Assembly: GCF_900107695.1 (NCBI RefSeq)
Contig: NZ_FNQP01000002.1
Location: 57,291-121,290, forward strand
DNA: 64,000 nucleotides
Direction of reading: 5' to 3'
Source: Thiothrix caldifontis
GTDB lineage: Bacteria > Pseudomonadota > Gammaproteobacteria > Thiotrichales > Thiotrichaceae
The notes below the pieces were generated by a model. It worked only from the letters and a program-made list of their open reading frames with translations, was not told the origin of the DNA and did no database searches. Positions 1-9,100 of the stretch are shown one piece after another (the first letter of the stretch is position 1; the number at the start of each line of letters is the position of its first letter). Both the position numbers and the translations under genes were made by a program.

Positions 1-266
1 CCGGATTCAAAGGCGCACGCCCTTACCACCAAGCCTATGACCGTGGGGTAAAACTGATTGGGGCTACTGCGCATTACGTCACTTCCGATTTGGATGAAGG
101 CCCGATTATTGAGCAATCGGTAGAGCGCGTTGACCACACCTACCAACCCGAAGCCCTCGCTGCATTGGGGCGTGACCTCGAAAACAGTGCCCTCGCCAAA
201 GCCGTGAGGCTGCACATTGAGCGACGCGTGTTTATGGATGGCAATAAAACTGTGGTATTCAAATAA
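1..266 (+). CDS. purU: Formyltetrahydrofolate deformylase, C-terminal part (5' end outside window)
   Basis: The reading frame is open from base 3 and stops at TAA 264-266. The visible 87 residues match the formyl transferase-like catalytic part of PurU, with [20 protein letters not shown], then [14 protein letters not shown], and the family's usual ending [12 protein letters not shown]. PurU hydrolyses 10-formyl-THF to formate and THF, supplying formate for purine synthesis and balancing one-carbon pools in the cytoplasm. The N-terminal ACT domain and the start lie upstream of the window. The next gene is convergent, 52 bases away, with no clear terminator between them. Family assignment is confident from the conserved C-terminal motifs. 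Confidence 0.9.
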   Translation, partial: GFKGARPYHQAYDRGVKLIGATAHYVTSDLDEGPIIEQSVERVDHTYQPEALAALGRDLENSALAKAVRLHIERRVFMDGNKTVVFK

Positions 267-318
267 TCAGTACTCAATGCATAAAAATCTAACCACCAAC
301 TCAATTTCGTACCGTACC

Positions 319-1326
319 TCAACCTAAACGTTTCATCAAATAACACAAGCAATCCTGACGGATAACGGTTTCATCCAACGTCAACATCGCAGGCATTAGC
401 GGCTGCTTGAGTTGGATACGCCCTTGCTCGCGGGTGAAGAAATGTTCCCCGACTTCAACACCTTCATCATCCCAAGCGTGTAAGCGAGCGTGCGGATGGG
501 CAGTGGTGGCAAACGCCGTCCCCGCTGGTAATTCCGAGAAATTGTAACGATCGAGTGCCGGTAATAGTTGAATATCCATCATCGGGTCAATGAAACTAAA
601 ACTGTATTGTTCCGGCAGCGTCACCCGTGCCACCGTTTGGTAAATCTGCATGTCGTGCGGCGGTAGCGGGTGATCTGGCAATTCCTGCAAGTGCAACACC
701 GCATCCAAAAACTCCAGCACATGCTCAACCCCGTGCGCCACACCGGGTTTACCGCATTCCACCGTCACCGCAGGGCAATGCGGCGCAAACGCCATCGACT
801 GTACCCCACGCGGCGTTTCAAAATACACCGCAATATTGGCGAACAACCGCGCCAATTGCAGCGCGCGATTATCCAGCACATTGATGCAGCCGTAATGCGG
901 ATTTTTGCCGGTATTATTGTGAACGTCAATGCTGGCAAATAAACCTTTGCCCAGCATAATGTCAGTCACTTGCGCCATCAACCAGGTTTCATCGCAATCA
1001 CCTAACTCGCTACCCGGCCACACCCGGTTATAGTCGGGCTGACCTTGCAAACGGCGTTTCCCGAACGTCGCCGCTTCAATATTGCCGAAAAACACCGACA
1101 GCGAACGCGGTAACGCTTGTGTCTGGTACTTCTGCAACAGTTGCTGAATGGCAAAAAACCCCGTGTCTTCATTGCCGTGCAATAGCACCGAAATAAACAC
1201 ACGCGGCTCACGTTTGCCCTGCAAATGCAGCAGCGTTGGGTTCGGCATCAAAGTATGTAAGTCACGCGGGCTGCGCAACGCAAAAAAGCCCGCTGGTAAC
1301 GTATCTAATTCAGTCAATGTCAGCAT
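319..1326 (-). CDS. Succinylglutamate desuccinylase/aspartoacylase-type M14 zinc hydrolase
   Basis: This 335-residue protein has the M14 carboxypeptidase-like zinc site: HGNE at residues 50-53 (His50 and Glu53 as ligands), a second His in DVHNNTG at about 136, and a likely catalytic Glu at about 190 in VECGKPG. Family members release an acyl or aspartyl group from a small amide, as in AstE or aspartoacylase. There is no astCADB context, so arginine catabolism is not supported and the substrate is unknown. It lies 12 bases downstream of the glutamate-cysteine ligase gene on the same strand and is probably co-transcribed. The ribosome binding site is weak, which suggests coupling to the upstream gene. 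Confidence 0.75.
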   Translation of the reverse strand: MLTLTELDTLPAGFFALRSPRDLHTLMPNPTLLHLQGKREPRVFISVLLHGNEDTGFFAIQQLLQKYQTQALPRSLSVFFGNIEAATFGKRRLQGQPDYNRVWPGSELGDCDETWLMAQVTDIMLGKGLFASIDVHNNTGKNPHYGCINVLDNRALQLARLFANIAVYFETPRGVQSMAFAPHCPAVTVECGKPGVAHGVEHVLEFLDAVLHLQELPDHPLPPHDMQIYQTVARVTLPEQYSFSFIDPMMDIQLLPALDRYNFSELPAGTAFATTAHPHARLHAWDDEGVEVGEHFFTREQGRIQLKQPLMPAMLTLDETVIRQDCLCYLMKRLG

Positions 1327-1338
1327 GTGTGGTTGTTC

Positions 1339-2757
1339 TCAATCCATAGCCCAAGTGTGAACAGGTGTGTGAGTACGCTGCAAGCGCACGTAATCCAGCA
1401 ATAGCCGGTAAAAACTGCCCTTAGTCCGTGCCAGATGGCGCTGTTGCCACACCGACCCGGTTTGTCCGGTTTCAATCCGCGCCGCAATAATGCTCAGGTA
1501 ATGGCGAATATCCACCTCCGCAATCCCCAATTGCGCCAAACCTTCCGCTGCCTGCGGCAACAACTCCTCTAACATCAGTTGCGGCACTTGCCATTCCTGA
1601 CGCTGCCAACGCAAGGATGCATCCAAGCCCACCCGTGCTGCGTTGTAGAAGTTTTCACGGGCGGTGGCAAATGCCATTGGCAAGGGTTCGCCTGCGCACA
1701 GTTGCTCACCGATATATTGAGTCAACCCGTAGAATAACGCGGCATTTGCCAGCATATCCGGCACACTAGGGCCTGCGGGCAAAATGCGGTGTTCAAGACG
1801 AATATGCGGCGTACCATCAGGATCAAACCCCACCAGCGGGCGATTCCAGCGCCAGACCACCCCATTATGCAAGCGTAAGTGGGCAAAGCGTTCGGCGGGT
1901 TCATCCAACAACTCCGGCAATAACACGGGGTAAATGTCGCGGTTTTCCTCGAAACATTCCGCAATACTGTTATCCGCAAAACCCGAACCGAAACTCACCC
2001 GTGCCGGACTCTCGCGCCCAGCATCCACCGCTTGCTCAAACACCGGAATCCGCGTTTCCTCCCATAAGGCTCGCCCGAACAGAAAAGGGGAATTCCCCGT
2101 CACCGCCATAATCGGTGCCGAGGTAATCAGCGCCGCGTTATAGAAATGATGAGCAACGTCTGCCGACACTTGCCAATGCACCTGAAACGAAGTCGTCACC
2201 GCCTCCAGCATCACGCTATCGTGGTGAATATGCAGCGATTCGCGCCCGTCAATTGCCATGCGTAACGGTCGCCCCTGCCGCGCTTTGAGAATTTCAGCAT
2301 TCAACACATGGTAGCGGTTGGAATCGGTCATGGTTGCCAAACCAAAATCACTTTGCGCGGCACTGGGTAAAATGCCGATCAGCACTAAGTTTGCATCGAG
2401 GGTTTGCGCTGCCGTATTGGCACGTTCCAGCAGTTCACGCAGGGAAGTTTCAAATTCAGACAGCGCCAGCGCCGTCAGCAGGCGTGGGGGTGTATTCAGT
2501 TCAATATTAAATTTTGCCAGCTCCGTGGTCGCCAGCGAACTGTTTAAGGCGTGTAGAAAAGCGGTATTGCAGGACAAGGGGCGTAAGTGTACATCCGTGA
2601 GCCAGCCTTCCAACTCAAAGCCACCCTTTGCGGGCTGCTTTGAAAACCTCCCAGCCGTTAACTGCTCACGCAACAAGCGGGTTTCTGCATCTAAACGCCG
2701 TGCGTATTCCAGCCAGTCTTCAGGACTAAAATGGTCGTGTGCAATTTCCTGCCCCAT
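1339..2757 (-). CDS. Glutamate-cysteine ligase, GCS2-type
   Basis: This 472-residue protein resembles the GCS2 carboxylate-amine ligase group. It has an acidic substrate site GFELEGWL near residue 47 and FNIELNTPP near residue 83, followed by a long alpha/beta core. Such enzymes join glutamate and cysteine with ATP to give gamma-glutamylcysteine, the first step of glutathione synthesis. The ATG is preceded by a strong site (GGGAGG). It heads a leftward pair with the M14 hydrolase. No gshB is visible here. Gamma-glutamylcysteine is also a substrate of some EgtB enzymes, and an egt cluster sits about 12 kb away; that link is inference. Other GCS2-fold ligases remain possible. Confidence 0.72.
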   Translation of the reverse strand: MGQEIAHDHFSPEDWLEYARRLDAETRLLREQLTAGRFSKQPAKGGFELEGWLTDVHLRPLSCNTAFLHALNSSLATTELAKFNIELNTPPRLLTALALSEFETSLRELLERANTAAQTLDANLVLIGILPSAAQSDFGLATMTDSNRYHVLNAEILKARQGRPLRMAIDGRESLHIHHDSVMLEAVTTSFQVHWQVSADVAHHFYNAALITSAPIMAVTGNSPFLFGRALWEETRIPVFEQAVDAGRESPARVSFGSGFADNSIAECFEENRDIYPVLLPELLDEPAERFAHLRLHNGVVWRWNRPLVGFDPDGTPHIRLEHRILPAGPSVPDMLANAALFYGLTQYIGEQLCAGEPLPMAFATARENFYNAARVGLDASLRWQRQEWQVPQLMLEELLPQAAEGLAQLGIAEVDIRHYLSIIAARIETGQTGSVWQQRHLARTKGSFYRLLLDYVRLQRTHTPVHTWAMD

Positions 2758-2820
2758 CTGTCACCTCCCGTAAGCATGGTTTGATTATGCCACGTTTACC
2801 GACTTAGTGATTGATACTCG

Positions 2821-3069
2821 TCAGCAAGGCAGCTCTTCATTCGGCGGCAATTGCAGGAAAAACCCATTCGTCTGCATCACGCGCCGCACTTCGCTGGCAG
2901 CAACCTTGAATTGCAACTGGCGCTCATCATCCAGAAAAAACTCAAACGAGAATTCAGGCACTCCAAAAATTTTCAATAAAACCTCAGGGACTCGCGCAAA
3001 ATTATCCTTTTCCGGCAGGAACAGGAAAGAACCCTGTTTGCGCCGACTGCGGTAAACGTAGCATTGCAT
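2821..3069 (-). CDS. YcgL family protein
   Basis: This 82-residue protein carries the hallmarks of the gammaproteobacterial YcgL family: an N-terminal YRSRRKQGSFLFL strand, DNFARVPEVLLKIFG in the middle, and the C-terminal GFFLQLPPNEE. Its length matches the family. The molecular function of YcgL proteins is not firmly established. The start is supported by AAGGAG placed 7 bases before the ATG. The gene starts 5 bases after the membrane protein gene ends, so the two are probably one transcription unit. Confidence 0.85.
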   Translation of the reverse strand: MQCYVYRSRRKQGSFLFLPEKDNFARVPEVLLKIFGVPEFSFEFFLDDERQLQFKVAASEVRRVMQTNGFFLQLPPNEELPC

Positions 3070-3073
3070 GGCG

Positions 3074-3787
3074 TTACTCCTTGCCTTGTTCGTGTGTCAT
3101 AAGCGCTGCTTCGCGGATGTCGGCAGTTTTCAAAGCGCGTGTCACCGTGCCACCGTTCAAACGCTCCTCCAGACCAATCTCATTGGCAGAGGTCGTCACC
3201 AGCTTGCCTTCACGCTTACGCCCGTCTTTCTGCGTAATACGCACGTATTGCCCGATATTGCTTGACAATTTACCCAGCTCAATCGGCTTGAACACCACAT
3301 GGTATAAGGCGTTGGAAGGTAAACTTTTCGCCCCTGCCAACACATCCGCTGGTTTAGGCTCAGGAGCGGGAACTGGTGCAGGAGTCGTCGCGGCAGCAGC
3401 AACCGCTGGCTGCTCAGAACGGGCACTGGACGGAATATCGATGGTATGTGTGACCGGCGCGGCTTCCGCTGGTATTGCCACCGTCTGCGAGGCGGTATTC
3501 ACTGGCACAGACACATTCATCCCCATTGCTTGCGCCTGACGGTAAACTTGCTGATTAGCACCCGCAAACCAAGCCACTGCTGCCAATAACACGCCGATAA
3601 AACTGGTAATGACCCAACCGCCCACCCGATGCCACATCGCAGGCAAGGTCAGCAGATTCACCCCCGGAATCAATGCCACCAACCCCGTGACCGGATGTCG
3701 CTGGAAACACAGCACTACCATTACCAACCAACCCAGCAAAAATAACACCGCACCTAACAACAGTACGCCTAATAATACGTATTCCAT
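3074..3787 (-). CDS. Membrane-anchored protein of unknown function with Ala/Pro linker
   Basis: I do not recognise this 237-residue protein. Residues 1-75 hold two or three hydrophobic membrane segments. An Ala/Pro-rich linker at about 120-145 follows. The C-terminal part (about 165-230) contains GQYVRITQKDGRKREGKLV and could form a small beta-barrel, loosely like LSm-type folds. That resemblance is weak. The start has AGGAAAATC before the ATG. It lies between speA and ycgL on the same strand, 19 bases downstream of speA, so it may be read from the speA transcript. Confidence 0.6.
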   Translation of the reverse strand: MEYVLLGVLLLGAVLFLLGWLVMVVLCFQRHPVTGLVALIPGVNLLTLPAMWHRVGGWVITSFIGVLLAAVAWFAGANQQVYRQAQAMGMNVSVPVNTASQTVAIPAEAAPVTHTIDIPSSARSEQPAVAAAATTPAPVPAPEPKPADVLAGAKSLPSNALYHVVFKPIELGKLSSNIGQYVRITQKDGRKREGKLVTTSANEIGLEERLNGGTVTRALKTADIREAALMTHEQGKE

Positions 3788-3806
3788 GATTTTCCTATTT
3801 GCCCCA

Positions 3807-5708
3807 CTAATCTTCGAGGTAAGTATAACCGATTAAACCGGCTTCTATTTCACGCAATAGCATTTTTTGGCGCTCAGAATCGTCAACCGCAGCGGCAAGT
3901 TTGCGGCGGCATTGCGCCAGCAAGTCTTTCGGCTCGAAATGCACGTAGCGCAACAGCTCATCAATCGTGTCACCGCGTTCCGGCTCGGATAACTTATAAC
4001 TGCCATCCGGTAATAATTCCACATTGATGGAATCGGTGTCGCCAAACAGGTTATGCAAATCGCCGAGGATTTCCTGATACGCGCCCACCATGAAAATCCC
4101 CAGCAAATACGGCTGATCTTTTTGCAACGAATGCAGCGCCAACGTGCTTGCCAACCGCCCGCTTTCCACATAATGCGACACCGTGCCGTCGGAATCGCAA
4201 GTTAAATCCTGCATGGTGACACGCCGATCCGGATTTTCCTGCAAGCGGTGTAGCGGCATGATCGGGAAAATCTGCTCGATTGCCCAGGCATCCGGCATCG
4301 ACTGGAACAGCGAGAAATTGCAGAAATATTTATCGGCCAATTTTTCCTGCAAACTGGTTTGAATCTCCGGCTCTAACACCTCAAACAGCTCCGGTTGGCT
4401 GAGCAGTTTGCGGCAGATCGCGCGGTGAAACTCTTCCGCCCGCGCCCGTTGATTCAAGTCGATCGAACCGTGCGCGTACATGCCGTGCGCCTCGTCCAAC
4501 CAATACGCCGCGTCGTGGTAGATTTCTGAAGGCGGTAAGCGCTTACGGTTGTGATACAGGCGGAACAGATTGTGCAAGATCATCGGGTCATCATCGTCCG
4601 GCTCACTCAGCGTCGGCTGCACTTCCGGCTGTTCGGGGTCAGTGTCAATGACGTTGGTGATTAAGACCGCGTGATGGGCGCTTAAACCGCGCCCGGATTC
4701 GGAGATGAAATCGGGGAACGGCAGTTCGTATTCTTCGCACACGTCCTGCACGCTGCGCACGATGGTATTGGCGTATTCCTGCAAGCTGTAGTTGATCGAG
4801 CATTCATTGCGCGAACGTGAGCCGTCGTAATCCACGCCCAACCCGCCGCCGACATCGACCACGCGAATGTTGGCACCCAAGCGATGCAATTCTGCGAAAT
4901 AACGGCTGGCTTCGCGCATTCCGCGTTGAATATCTTGGATATTGGCAATCTGCGACCCCATGTGAAAGTGCAGCAATTGCAGGCAATCGAGTTTCCCAGC
5001 GGCTTGCAATTGCTCAATCATGTGCAAAGCTTGCGCAGCAGAAAGCCCGAATTTGGACTTCTCGCCACCGGTATTTTGCCATTTGCCTTTGCCGAGGGTG
5101 TACAAACGGGTGCGAATACCGAGCAATGGTTCAATGCCAAGTTTGGCAGCTTCTTCTAGCGTTTCGGCGAGTTCCGAGGGTTTTTCCACCACGATGAAAA
5201 TGCGATGCCCCATTTGCCGCCCGATCAAGGCGAGGCGCAGGTATTCGCGATCTTTGTAGCCGTTGCAAATGATGGTGCTGCCCGTAGGCGCTGAGCCGAG
5301 CACCGCCATGAGTTCGGGTTTGCTGCCCGCTTCCAAACCGACTTGTGCGCCGCCGCCTTTGAGGATTTCTTGGACTACGCTGCGTTGCTGGTTGACTTTG
5401 ATGGGGTAAATCGCGGTGTATTGGCTGCTTTGCCCGCAATCGGCAATCGCTTGGTTGAATGCGCCTTGCAAGCGTTGCACCCGATCATGCAATACATTGA
5501 CGAAACGTACTAACAGTGGGAAACGCATTCCGTCTTCGTTGTGGACGCGCATAGCGAGGGCGTGCAAATCGACTTGCTGCGCTGGGTTGCCGGGGACGCA
5601 CATGGCAACATTGCCTGCGGCGTTAATGTCGAAATAGCCATCACCCCAATGCTGGATGCTGTATAGGCGACGGGCGGCTTCAATGTTCCAAGTGTTGTGG
5701 GTATACAT
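3807..5708 (-). CDS. speA: Biosynthetic arginine decarboxylase
   Basis: The 633-residue length matches SpeA. The PLP-binding lysine is Lys104 in YPIKVNQ, followed by the PLP-barrel motifs LHFHMGSQI and VDVGGGLGVDYDG. The C-terminal half carries SESGRGL and the long arginine-decarboxylase extension. The enzyme decarboxylates arginine to agmatine for putrescine synthesis. It starts at an ATG with AGGAACACC just upstream. A GC-rich hairpin lies about 75 bases upstream in the probable leader. No speB or aguA is next to it in this window. Confidence 0.93.
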   Translation of the reverse strand: MYTHNTWNIEAARRLYSIQHWGDGYFDINAAGNVAMCVPGNPAQQVDLHALAMRVHNEDGMRFPLLVRFVNVLHDRVQRLQGAFNQAIADCGQSSQYTAIYPIKVNQQRSVVQEILKGGGAQVGLEAGSKPELMAVLGSAPTGSTIICNGYKDREYLRLALIGRQMGHRIFIVVEKPSELAETLEEAAKLGIEPLLGIRTRLYTLGKGKWQNTGGEKSKFGLSAAQALHMIEQLQAAGKLDCLQLLHFHMGSQIANIQDIQRGMREASRYFAELHRLGANIRVVDVGGGLGVDYDGSRSRNECSINYSLQEYANTIVRSVQDVCEEYELPFPDFISESGRGLSAHHAVLITNVIDTDPEQPEVQPTLSEPDDDDPMILHNLFRLYHNRKRLPPSEIYHDAAYWLDEAHGMYAHGSIDLNQRARAEEFHRAICRKLLSQPELFEVLEPEIQTSLQEKLADKYFCNFSLFQSMPDAWAIEQIFPIMPLHRLQENPDRRVTMQDLTCDSDGTVSHYVESGRLASTLALHSLQKDQPYLLGIFMVGAYQEILGDLHNLFGDTDSINVELLPDGSYKLSEPERGDTIDELLRYVHFEPKDLLAQCRRKLAAAVDDSERQKMLLREIEAGLIGYTYLED

Positions 5709-5780
5709 GGTGTTCCTGCTGGCGTGGGTGGCACGGTTTCAAGGAGTGCAGGATACTAGAAAAGTTGCCCAAATAAATAC

Positions 5781-5801
5781 CCCCGCTTTCGGAACGGGGG
5801 T
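5781..5801 (-). promoter_or_regulatory. Hairpin in the speA leader (attenuator-like)
   Basis: CCCCCG at 5781-5786 pairs with CGGGGG at 5796-5801 around a 9-base loop. Read on the minus strand it is followed by TATTTATTT and then the speA start about 75 bases on. A GC-rich stem followed by a U-rich stretch looks like an intrinsic terminator, so placed in a leader it could act as an attenuator. It could equally end an upstream short transcript. This is inference from structure only. Confidence 0.4.
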
Positions 5802-6136
5802 TAGAGGAGTCGAAGCATGGTCAGGCAATTTATTGTTATTAATGGTTAAGCCTGCTCTCTGCCTCTTGGGGCTTGCTGATAAATACTTGTTGTTGTTTCG
5901 CTGTTCTGACTGAAAGGACTATTGCAATGGGTATGCCAACGTTGGCGATTATTATTAAGTGATTGATAATATTGATTGAGACTGTTTTTGGCGGGAAAAA
6001 GTGCTAGGCATTGGCTTGGCAATGCTGTCAGAAAACGACAGGGTGGCGGCAGAGAGTGACAGAGGTGACAGTACGAAAATTAGCAACCCACACGAAATAC
6101 TGGCTTTCGGTAACGGATTTTGTGAATCCAGAGGGC

Positions 6137-6151
6137 GCGTATGCCATACGC
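6137..6151. promoter_or_regulatory. Perfect 7-base inverted repeat upstream of the TIR-CHAT gene
   Basis: GCGTATG and CATACGC flank a single central C at 6144, about 48 bases before the start codon of the TIR-CHAT protein. Size and place fit an operator for a dimeric regulator, but no regulator gene is adjacent. A role as a transcript hairpin is also possible. Confidence 0.35.
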
Positions 6152-6198
6152 CCCATTCTGATATACTGCTGTAAACCTCAACAAGCAGGGCTTGCAGT

Positions 6199-9100
6199 AT
6201 GTCAGGGCAACACCAACACATCTTCATTTCCCACGCGAGCGCTGACGATGCGTTCGTCAAGCAATTGCGTGAAAAGCTGGAACTTCATCACCTTAACGTG
6301 TGGGTCGATTCGCGTAATCTGCGCGGTGGCGACAAACTTTGGCCGGAAGTTGCCGAAGCCATCCGCACCGCCCGCCATGTGTTGGTTGTCATCAGCCCGC
6401 AAACCATCAATTCCGACTGGGTATTCGACGAAATTGAACTGGCGGAACAGGTCGAAAAGGAAGGTGCCGATTACCGCGTGATTCCGTTGATGCTCCCCGA
6501 CATTACGCCCAAAGCCCTGAAACGCTATTTCACGGAAGAACCCGCTGGCGAAAAGATCGAGCTGGAAGTCGGCAAGTTGCAGGAGGCGATGCCGCGTATC
6601 CTCGCCGCCCTCGGCGAACGCTTGCCCGATGACTTACCCACCGAACAAACCATCGAAAACAAACCCCTTGCCGAATTGCTGCTGGAACTCACCGAACCCA
6701 CCTTGACGCGCAATGCCGATGGCAGCGAACAACTGAGTGCGCGGGCAACCCTGACCTACACCCCCGCCGACCTCAGCAAGGAACGCGAAGTCACCAGCCG
6801 CCCGTTCCGCTTCACCGCCCCCATCGGGCAGATCGAGCAGGACGAACTGCGCTGGTATCTGGAGGCGTATTACCACTGGCCTGTCGGTTTGTTCCGCGAA
6901 CGGGCGCAACGTACCGAAGCGCAATTGCCGCAATGGGGCGCGAAGCTATCCGCCGCTGTGCTGGACAAACCCGAATGTCAGGCAGTGAAAGCGGCTTGGC
7001 ACAATACCCGCACCGAGTCCGAACGCCTGTTTTCGGTGCTGGTGGAAACGGCGTTGCTGGAGGATGCCAGCGATGCGGAAAAAGCCAATGCCAATACTGC
7101 TGCCAGCCGCTTGCAAAGCCTGCCGTGGGAATTGCTGCACGATGGCAAAGGCTATGTCAGTGATGGCAAATACCCGGTGCGCATCCGCCGCCGTTTGCCC
7201 AATTACGATCAGAAACCGCCCAGCATTACCCAGTTGCCGATCCGCATTTTGCTGCTGAGTCCGCGCCCGGAACAGGCTGGCGTGGGTTATATCGACCACC
7301 GTGCCAGTGCCTTGCCGCTGGTGGCGGCGGTGGAAGCATTGGGTGATTTGGCAGAACTGAGCGTATTGACTCCACCAACATTGGGCGCACTGGAAAAGGA
7401 ATTGCGTCGCGCCAGTGAAGCGGGCAAACCCTATCACGTCGTCCACTTCGATGGTCACGGGATTTATGACCAGCAGCATGGGCTGGGTGCGTTGTGTTTT
7501 GAAGACCCGCAGGATAGCCATGAGTTGAAAAACCGACGGATGCAATTGGTACACGCTGACACGCTGGCGGTGCTGTTGCGCGATTACCGCATTCCGCTGG
7601 TGTTTCTCGAAGCCTGCCAAACCGCGCAGACCGATACCGACCCCAGCGCGTCGGTTGCCGCCAAATTGCTGGAAGAAGGCATTGCCTCGGTGGTTGCGAT
7701 GTCGCACAGCGTGTTGGTGGCAACGGCTCGGCGTTTCGTCACGCAGTTCTACCGCACCTTGGCGGAGGGGCAACGCATTGGCAAGGCGATGCTGGCGGGG
7801 CAAACAGAGCTGATGCGCGACAAGTTTCGTCTGTCGATTGCGGGCGCGGGCGATTTGCACTTGCAGGACTGGTTTGTGCCGATTTTGTATCAGGAACAGC
7901 ACGACCCGCAGTTGTTCGCACGGCTGCCATCCGCCACCGCGCAATTGATGACGGCGCAACAACGCCAGACGCGGCTGGGCAGGTTGCCCGAACCGCCGCC
8001 ACACAGCTTCATCGGACGTAGCCGCGAATTGCTGCAAGTCGAGCGGCTGCTGGAACAGCAACCCTATGCGGTGCTGCGCGGTCAGGGTGGTGCGGGCAAA
8101 ACCACGCTGGCGGTGGAACTGGCTCGGTGGCTGGTGCAAAGCCGCCGCTTCGAGCGGTGCGCCTTCGTCAGCGTCGAGCAATACACCCACCCCGACTACG
8201 TGCTGGAACAACTACTCCAGCAACTGGTGAACCCGAATCACAATTTTGCAGCGGAATACGCCAGCGACACCGACCAAGCCTTGCAGGCAATCCGGCGGGT
8301 GCTGGAAAACGAGCGGGTGTTGATTGTGGTGGATAATGTGGAGGCGTTGCTGGCGGATGAGGGGAATGTGGGGGCGGTGTTGCAGATTTTGAAGCAGTTG
8401 GAAAACCCTCACCCCAACCCCTCTCCCAGAGGTAGAGGGGCTAATACAACTTCTTACTCCCCCTCTACCGCTTCGCGGGAGAGGGGGGCGGGGGGTGAGG
8501 GTCTTTCCCTTCTGTTTACTACCCGCGAACCACTCCCCGCGCCGTTCAACCATAAAGCCCGCGAGATTGTGCTGGGGGCGTTGAGCGTGACGGATGCCAA
8601 GGCGTTGGTGATGCAGGTGATGAACAACGAAGGTTTGCACCTGCGCCATGATGATCAGGGCAATACGCCGCAGGAAGTGGACGATCTGGTGGGTTCAGTC
8701 GGTTGCCATGCGCGGGCGTTGGTGCTGCTGGCGCGGGAACTGGCACAGCGCGGGGTGAAGGCGACCACCGCGAATGTGCGGGCGATCATGCAGGAACTGG
8801 AACAACGCCATCCGGGGCAGCGCGAACTGTCGCTCTTCGCCAGCGTCGAACTCTCCCTGCGGCGGCTGTCGCCGGAAGTGCGCGAACAGATTGCGGGGCT
8901 GGCAGTGTTTCAGGATGGCGGATACATGGGAGGAATGCACCATGTATTAGGTGTCACAGGCGAACAAGTCACCGAAATCATCAAAGCACTGATCGAAGTC
9001 GGTCTGGCACAACCCATCGGCGACTACGGCTACATCCGTCTTGATCCCGCTTTGCCTGCGACGCTGGATTTGGGGCTGACAGCGGAACAGCGCGATGGCT

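Larger units (their letters stand above)
5709..6198. other. 490-base intergenic region between divergent speA and the TIR-CHAT gene
   Basis: No convincing gene is seen. The region holds a CCCCCG/CGGGGG hairpin at 5781-5801 in the speA leader, a small CTGTC/GACAG stem at 6025-6041, and a 7-base inverted repeat around 6144. An 11-codon frame at 5927-5962 (MGMPTLAIIIK) has AAAGGA upstream but is too short to call. Promoters for both flanking genes must lie here, but I could not fix either with confidence. Confidence 0.6.

Noticed and set aside
319..1326. Arginine succinyltransferase pathway gene astE
   Set aside because: No astA, astB, astC or astD is nearby, and the family includes many other deacylases, so the specific symbol is not justified.
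6946..8211. Long minus-strand frame (421 codons) inside the TIR-CHAT gene
   Set aside because: It lies opposite a protein with clear domains, its translation is His/Gln/Arg-rich without any motif, and it is explained by the codon bias of the sense gene.
8406..8501. Frameshift or assembly error in the NB-ARC domain
   Set aside because: The inserted segment is a whole palindrome with an exact multiple of three bases, and both sides stay in frame, so insertion fits better than error.
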